From Chryseobacterium sp. Leaf404 (GTDB lineage: Bacteria; Bacteroidota; Bacteroidia; Flavobacteriales; Weeksellaceae), in contig NZ_LMQM01000010.1 of assembly GCF_001424145.1 (NCBI RefSeq), positions 506,833 through 570,832 on the forward strand: 64,000 nt of DNA, in the 5' to 3' direction. The notes below the pieces were generated by a model. It ran no database searches, had not been told where the DNA came from, and worked only from the letters and a program-made list of their open reading frames with translations. Shown here piece after piece: positions 59,566 to 64,000 of this stretch. The translations under genes and the position numbers were made by a program. Each line of letters starts with the position of its first letter. Within the stretch, counting starts at the first letter, position 1.

Positions 59566-62439
59566 TTAAAAGTTAAGGTTAAAACCAAGTGTATAGATTC
59601 TTGGTCTTGGATAAAAGTTGTTATCAATACCGTTAAAATTTTCCGGATCCACACCGTTGTATTTAGTAATAACAAATGCATTGTTTACAGATGCGTAAAC
59701 TCTGATATTGGTATTTTTAAATGCATTTTGAATTAAATAACCTACTGTTGCATTATCCATTCTCAAAAACGAAGCATCTTCCAAGAAGAAATCTGAATAG
59801 ATAACCGGATCTGTTATATTATCAAATGGCGATACTGCAGCGTAGGAATTAGCATTATTAACTGAAAGTCCGTTTTGTGGAACTGAACTTTGTCTGTAAC
59901 CTTGCGAAAGTTTTCTGGCATTGAAAACTTTACCTCCTATCTGACCTCTCAAACTTGTACTAAAATCAAACTTCTTGTAATTGAACGATGTACTAAATCC
60001 GTAAGTCCAATTGGGTCTGATTGCTTTAAAGTATTTATCTTCTGTGTTAATTATGCCGTCATTATTTCGGTCAACAACTACACCGGCCAAAGGATTACCG
60101 TTTGAATCATAAACCTGTTCGTAAACATAGGCAGAAAATGGCTGATACCCTACCGCGTTATATGCAAGAATATTTCCGGTACCTACAGGCAAACCTCCAT
60201 CCTGACCCTGAATCAATTTTAATTGATCCAGATTTTTTACCTTTCCTTTGTTATAGCCCATATTTCCAGAGACGCTCCAGGTCACATCGTCAGTCCGCAC
60301 AGCATTTACAGTCAGGTTGAGTTCAACTCCATTGTTTTCTGTACTTCCTACATTTCGTACAAATTCGTTAGTAAGAAATTGCCCTGCAGGGTAAGGAACT
60401 TTAGCCAAAAGATCACTGGTTTCAGTTCTATATACATCTAAACTACCTGTAATAAAATTATTCCTGAATAAAGAGAAGTCCAATCCAGCATTCATTGTTG
60501 TAGCTTTCTCCCAGGTTAACTCATCATTAAATGGTATCGCACTATAAGTTCCGATTCCTGGAAAATATTGAGATCCTGCATTACCTTCCTGAAATAAAGC
60601 TCTGGATGGATAATAACCTGCAATTTGAGTAATGTCCTGCTGTCCTGTCTGTCCCCACCCTAATCTCAATTTCAACTCTTTTATATTATTAGAGTCTTTA
60701 AGAAAACCTTCTTCGTTAATTTTCCATGCAAACGCAACGGAAGGGAAATATCCCCATCTGATATCTTTTCTGAATAGAGAAGACGCATCCGCTCTCAATG
60801 TAGCTGTGAATAAATACTTATTTTTGATATCAATATTTGTCCTTCCAATAAACGACTGTAGATTGGTTAAATTATAGTAATTATTGTTCGGGTTGAGTAA
60901 TGGAAACTGAACAAAACTTTCTCTTATACCTGTCTCATTGTTATATCTGAATTCATCCTTATGTCCCTCATTCCTAAAACTTTGATAAGAGTATCCTCCC
61001 TGAATTAAAAAATGGGAAATAAATCCTGAGTAATTTTTTTCGTATACTAAATATGAATCCAACGTCTTGTTAAAAATATTTTGTCTCTCGCGGTAATTTA
61101 CTCCTGGATTAAAAACAAAGTCATTTGGTGTAGCAGCTCCACTCACCAACCTGTAGGTTTGAATAGCATTATCACCGAAAACAGTTTCAAGATTGGATTC
61201 TGAAGTTTCCAAACCTAAATTCACAACGGCTCTCAATTCAGGTACAAAATGCATTTTGTAATCCAATTCTACGTTACCTAGTAATTTCTTAATGTTTTGA
61301 GGGGAACTTCTCTGTAACAAAACTGCCAAAGGATTTGACTGCCCAATAGCATTATATTGATTGCTCACCAACGCAGTATTCTGATAAAACCCTCCAAACC
61401 TGTTGTATGGATTTCCACTCAGACCAGTTTGCGAAACGTAAACAGGCTTTGTAGGATCCATGGATATGGCTCCACCAATGGCTGCATCCTGATCTATCGC
61501 ATTAAGATCAGATATTATACCTTTTGCATTTACGTCAATTTTCAGATGCTTATCAAATAATGTTGGTGTTATTCTCAATGCTCCCGAAAACCTTTCGTAG
61601 TCACTCGTCTTTACCACACCTTCAGTTCGGTTATAACCTAAAGATAATCTTACAGGTAATTTTTTATCAAACAAAGCTCCGGATAAACTTAGATTATTAT
61701 CCGTTGATACAGAAGTCCTGTAAATCTCCTTTTGCCAGTCAGTATTGTAAATTGTTCCTGTCGTTGTAGGGTTATCAGCAGATCCACCTACCCCAAGTTT
61801 CCATTTACTTTGCGGAAAATATTTGCTGACATAGTCTACAAATTGATCAGCATCCATCACATCAGCAAATTTTGTTACCTCACCAACAGACATATTCGTG
61901 CTAAAATTAATCTTTAATTTACCGCCTCCTTTTTTTGTTGTTATAATAATTACACCATTTGATGCCCTTGAACCATAGATAGCTGTAGCAGATGCATCCT
62001 TTAAAATTGAAAAAGATTCAATATCATTGGGATTTACCAAATTGAGAGGATTAGCAGATCCTGCAGCAGATACAAAATCTAATGGCACTCCATCTATTAC
62101 AATGAGAGGATTATTCTGTGCAGAAATTGATGAACCACCCCTGATTCTAATATTGGGTGCTGAATCAGGAGAACCTCCAGTGTTCGTAATACGTACGCCG
62201 GGAGCTTTACCATTAATCAGCTGATCTGCTGATACAATTGCACCTTTATTAAATTCCTTTTCGCTAACTGAAGTAATAGATCCTGTAAGGTCCGATTTCT
62301 TCTGCTTACCGTAACCAATTAAAACTACTTCCTCAATCTTCTTTTCTCTTGCAGTAGAATCCTGCTCTTGCCCGAACATTACTGAGCTTGCCAGTAAAAA
62401 TGCCGGTGCAATCTTTAATACCGTTGTAAAGTTTTTCAC
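59566..62439 (-). CDS. SusC/RagA-family TonB-linked outer-membrane transporter
   Basis: A 957-residue protein starting at GTG 62439 with signal (MKNFTTVLKIAPAFLLASSV). The TonB-box/plug region is EKKIEEVVLIGYGKQKKSDL followed by IVIDGVPLDF, SFSILKDASATAIYGSRASN and GVIIITTKKG. A 22-strand barrel ends with YTLGFNLNF. It lacks the usual N-terminal CarboxypepD_reg domain, which makes it shorter than most SusC proteins. It imports oligosaccharides through the outer membrane using TonB energy. First gene of the susC-susD-susE operon, with a promoter box 59 bases upstream of the start. Confidence 0.96.
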   Translation of the reverse strand: MKNFTTVLKIAPAFLLASSVMFGQEQDSTAREKKIEEVVLIGYGKQKKSDLTGSITSVSEKEFNKGAIVSADQLINGKAPGVRITNTGGSPDSAPNIRIRGGSSISAQNNPLIVIDGVPLDFVSAAGSANPLNLVNPNDIESFSILKDASATAIYGSRASNGVIIITTKKGGGKLKINFSTNMSVGEVTKFADVMDADQFVDYVSKYFPQSKWKLGVGGSADNPTTTGTIYNTDWQKEIYRTSVSTDNNLSLSGALFDKKLPVRLSLGYNRTEGVVKTSDYERFSGALRITPTLFDKHLKIDVNAKGIISDLNAIDQDAAIGGAISMDPTKPVYVSQTGLSGNPYNRFGGFYQNTALVSNQYNAIGQSNPLAVLLQRSSPQNIKKLLGNVELDYKMHFVPELRAVVNLGLETSESNLETVFGDNAIQTYRLVSGAATPNDFVFNPGVNYRERQNIFNKTLDSYLVYEKNYSGFISHFLIQGGYSYQSFRNEGHKDEFRYNNETGIRESFVQFPLLNPNNNYYNLTNLQSFIGRTNIDIKNKYLFTATLRADASSLFRKDIRWGYFPSVAFAWKINEEGFLKDSNNIKELKLRLGWGQTGQQDITQIAGYYPSRALFQEGNAGSQYFPGIGTYSAIPFNDELTWEKATTMNAGLDFSLFRNNFITGSLDVYRTETSDLLAKVPYPAGQFLTNEFVRNVGSTENNGVELNLTVNAVRTDDVTWSVSGNMGYNKGKVKNLDQLKLIQGQDGGLPVGTGNILAYNAVGYQPFSAYVYEQVYDSNGNPLAGVVVDRNNDGIINTEDKYFKAIRPNWTYGFSTSFNYKKFDFSTSLRGQIGGKVFNARKLSQGYRQSSVPQNGLSVNNANSYAAVSPFDNITDPVIYSDFFLEDASFLRMDNATVGYLIQNAFKNTNIRVYASVNNAFVITKYNGVDPENFNGIDNNFYPRPRIYTLGFNLNF

Positions 62440-62497
62440 AATATTATTTTTATATAGTTTCCTTCGTTGATGCTGTATCCCAGCCCTGCAATTTAAA

Positions 62498-62505
62498 CAA
62501 AAATA
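62498..62505 (-). promoter_or_regulatory. -7 promoter box for susC operon (TATTTTTG on minus)
   Basis: Exact TAnnTTTG on the minus strand, 59 bases before GTG 62439. Confidence 0.65.
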
Positions 62506-62737
62506 TATTTCGTGTTAATAAATAATTAATATTTATTAAAATTTACTTAAATTAAAGCTCTTTAATTATCCAAATGTTTTATTATCAATACTTTAATATA
62601 AATTATACATTGCATAATATCCTGACAATGCCCCTTACAAATTAAACAATTGTTTAACTAAATGAACAAGTGTTAGTCAAAATTTATGATAAGCCTTACG
62701 AGAAATCATTTAGATATACTTTTAGATAAATTATAAT

Positions 62738-62745
62738 TATCTTTG
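62738..62745 (+). promoter_or_regulatory. -7 promoter box for metG (TATCTTTG)
   Basis: Exact TAnnTTTG match, 24 bases before the metG ATG. Confidence 0.7.
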
Positions 62746-62768
62746 CACATCTAAATTTTAGTATAAAA

Positions 62769-64000
62769 ATGTCAAATAAAAAATTGATTACGGCGGCGTT
62801 GCCTTATGCAAACGGACCGGTTCATATAGGGCATTTGGCGGGTGTTTACATTCCTGCTGATGTCTATGCAAGATTTCAGAGAAGATCGGGGAAAGATGTT
62901 GCTTTCATCTGCGGAAGCGATGAGCATGGAATTCCCATCACCATCCGTGCTAAAAAAGAAGGTGTCACACCACAGGATATCGTCGATAAATATCATGAAA
63001 TCATCAAAAAATCGTTTTCCGATTTAGGGATTTCATTTGATGAATATTCAAGAACTACTTCTGAAAACCACCGTAAAACAAGTCAGGATTTCTTTAAAGT
63101 TCTTTATGAAAAAGGGAAATTTACAGAAGAAATGTCTGAGCAGTATTTTGACGAACAGGCAGGAGAATTTTTAGCTGACCGATACATCGTTGGAACCTGC
63201 CCAAACTGTGGAAATGACAACGCTTATGGAGATCAGTGCGAGAAATGTGGTACTACCCTTTCACCTTCAGAACTGATCAATCCAAAATCGATGCTGAGCG
63301 GAAATGTTCCTGTCTTAAAAGAAACAAAAAACTGGTATCTACCTTTAAATGAATACGAAGATTTCTTAAACGAATGGATTATTGAAGGCCATAAAGACGA
63401 CTGGAAAACCAATGTTTACGGACAGGTAAAATCGTGGTTAACGGATGGTTTGAAACCTCGTGCCATGACCAGAGATCTGAACTGGGGCGTTCCCGTTCCT
63501 CTTCCGAATGCAGAAGGCAAAGTACTTTACGTTTGGTTTGATGCACCGATTGGATATATTTCTTTCACCAAAGAATGGGCTGAGAAAAACGGAAAAGACT
63601 GGAAAGAGTACTGGCAGAGCGAAGATTCTGATTTAGTTCATTTCATAGGAAAAGACAATATTGTATTCCACTGTATTATTTTCCCTGCAATGATGAAGGC
63701 TCACGGAAATTTTATTATGCCGGAAAATGTTCCTGCGTTTGAATTTTTAAATTTAGAAAACGATAAAATTTCCACTTCAAGAAACTGGGCAGTTTGGGCA
63801 CATGAATATGTGGAAGAATTCCCGGGACAACAGGATGTTTTGCGTTACGCATTGCTTTCCTCAGCTCCTGAAACGAAGGATAATAACTTTACATGGAAGG
63901 ATTTTCAGACGAAAAACAATTCTGAGTTGGTTGGGATTTTCGGAAATTTCATCAATAGAGTTGCCGTTTTAATTCATAAATATTATGAGGGAATTGTTCC
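62769..64000 (+). CDS. metG: Methionyl-tRNA synthetase (partial, runs off right edge)
   Basis: The first 410 codons are present. The class I signature is [20 protein letters not shown] (HIGH motif), followed by the zinc knuckle ([20 protein letters not shown]), the CP-domain segment [14 protein letters not shown] ([13 protein letters not shown]) and the second signature as KISTS in [15 protein letters not shown], the form usual in this group in place of KMSKS. It charges tRNA-Met. The start is fixed by a promoter box and the immediate LPYANGP motif. Transcribed away from the sus operon. Confidence 0.97.
   Translation, partial: MSNKKLITAALPYANGPVHIGHLAGVYIPADVYARFQRRSGKDVAFICGSDEHGIPITIRAKKEGVTPQDIVDKYHEIIKKSFSDLGISFDEYSRTTSENHRKTSQDFFKVLYEKGKFTEEMSEQYFDEQAGEFLADRYIVGTCPNCGNDNAYGDQCEKCGTTLSPSELINPKSMLSGNVPVLKETKNWYLPLNEYEDFLNEWIIEGHKDDWKTNVYGQVKSWLTDGLKPRAMTRDLNWGVPVPLPNAEGKVLYVWFDAPIGYISFTKEWAEKNGKDWKEYWQSEDSDLVHFIGKDNIVFHCIIFPAMMKAHGNFIMPENVPAFEFLNLENDKISTSRNWAVWAHEYVEEFPGQQDVLRYALLSSAPETKDNNFTWKDFQTKNNSELVGIFGNFINRVAVLIHKYYEGIV

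Larger units (their letters stand above)
62440..62768. other. Divergent regulatory region between susC and metG
   Basis: About 330 AT-rich bases holding one exact -7 box per direction (62498-62505 minus, 62738-62745 plus). No regulator gene (SusR or LacI type) is present. Activation of the sus operon must come from a regulator outside the window. Confidence 0.6.

Noticed and set aside
63750..63800. Apparent loss of the KMSKS motif in MetRS (KISTS)
   Set aside because: This variant is, to my knowledge, normal in Bacteroidota MetRS and not a defect.

Overview
The window looks like a chromosomal segment of a flavobacterium, most probably Chryseobacterium or a close relative (Weeksellaceae). This rests on its AT-rich composition, repeated Bacteroidota-type -7 promoter boxes (TAnnTTTG), a SusC/SusD polysaccharide locus, a small histone-H1-like protein, fused E1 alpha/beta dehydrogenase and the absence of strong Shine-Dalgarno sequences. 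No prophage, IS element or CRISPR array was recognised.

Layout. 1-7.1 kb: a cation/proton antiporter running off the left edge, a broken outer-membrane protein gene (DUF3575-like), a small secreted protein with a duplicated and frameshifted tail, an HD hydrolase, a YceI lipoprotein, Tex and an RDD membrane protein. 7.4-12.6 kb: a lone KAS-III enzyme, then a minus-strand three-gene operon (alpha/beta hydrolase, caspase-like protease with an in-frame stop, unrecognised 489-residue protein). This operon is the best candidate for an undescribed system. 12.6-16.9 kb: a long hairpin repeat, histone-like protein, and an arsenic operon (arsR, DUF6428, arsC-like phosphatase, ACR3 pump) with two matching operator palindromes. 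16.9-25.2 kb: tRNA-Arg(UCG), an outer-membrane barrel plus giant TPR protein, an APC permease, a decayed lipoprotein gene and two small proteins. 25.2-39.7 kb: fused branched-chain/2-oxoacid dehydrogenase E1, a tiny lipoprotein divergent from a TPR-AraC regulator, polyprenyl synthase, rlmN, queA, a family-6-type DNA glycosylase, a thioredoxin-fold protein, an aldo/keto reductase and a cell-wall hydrolase/SPOR-like pair.

39.8-46.7 kb: purine biosynthesis genes, transcribed leftward as purM, purN, purH, purD, guaA. These carry unusual untranslated structures: a promoter/24-codon ORF/terminator unit before purM, four consecutive hairpins before purH, and two of three copies of a palindromic repeat. 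46.7-48.1 kb: an FMN reductase and a pirin. 48.6-62.4 kb: a starch/maltodextrin utilisation locus (SusC, SusD, SusE-like, GH97, GH13 and a SLC45-type sugar transporter), interrupted by a bile-acid-symporter-family gene. SusC/SusD would bind and import maltooligosaccharides, GH13 and GH97 cut them to glucose or maltose, and the MFS protein moves the products inward. The window ends in metG.

At least four genes are broken by stops or frameshifts, giving this stretch a noticeable load of decaying genes.
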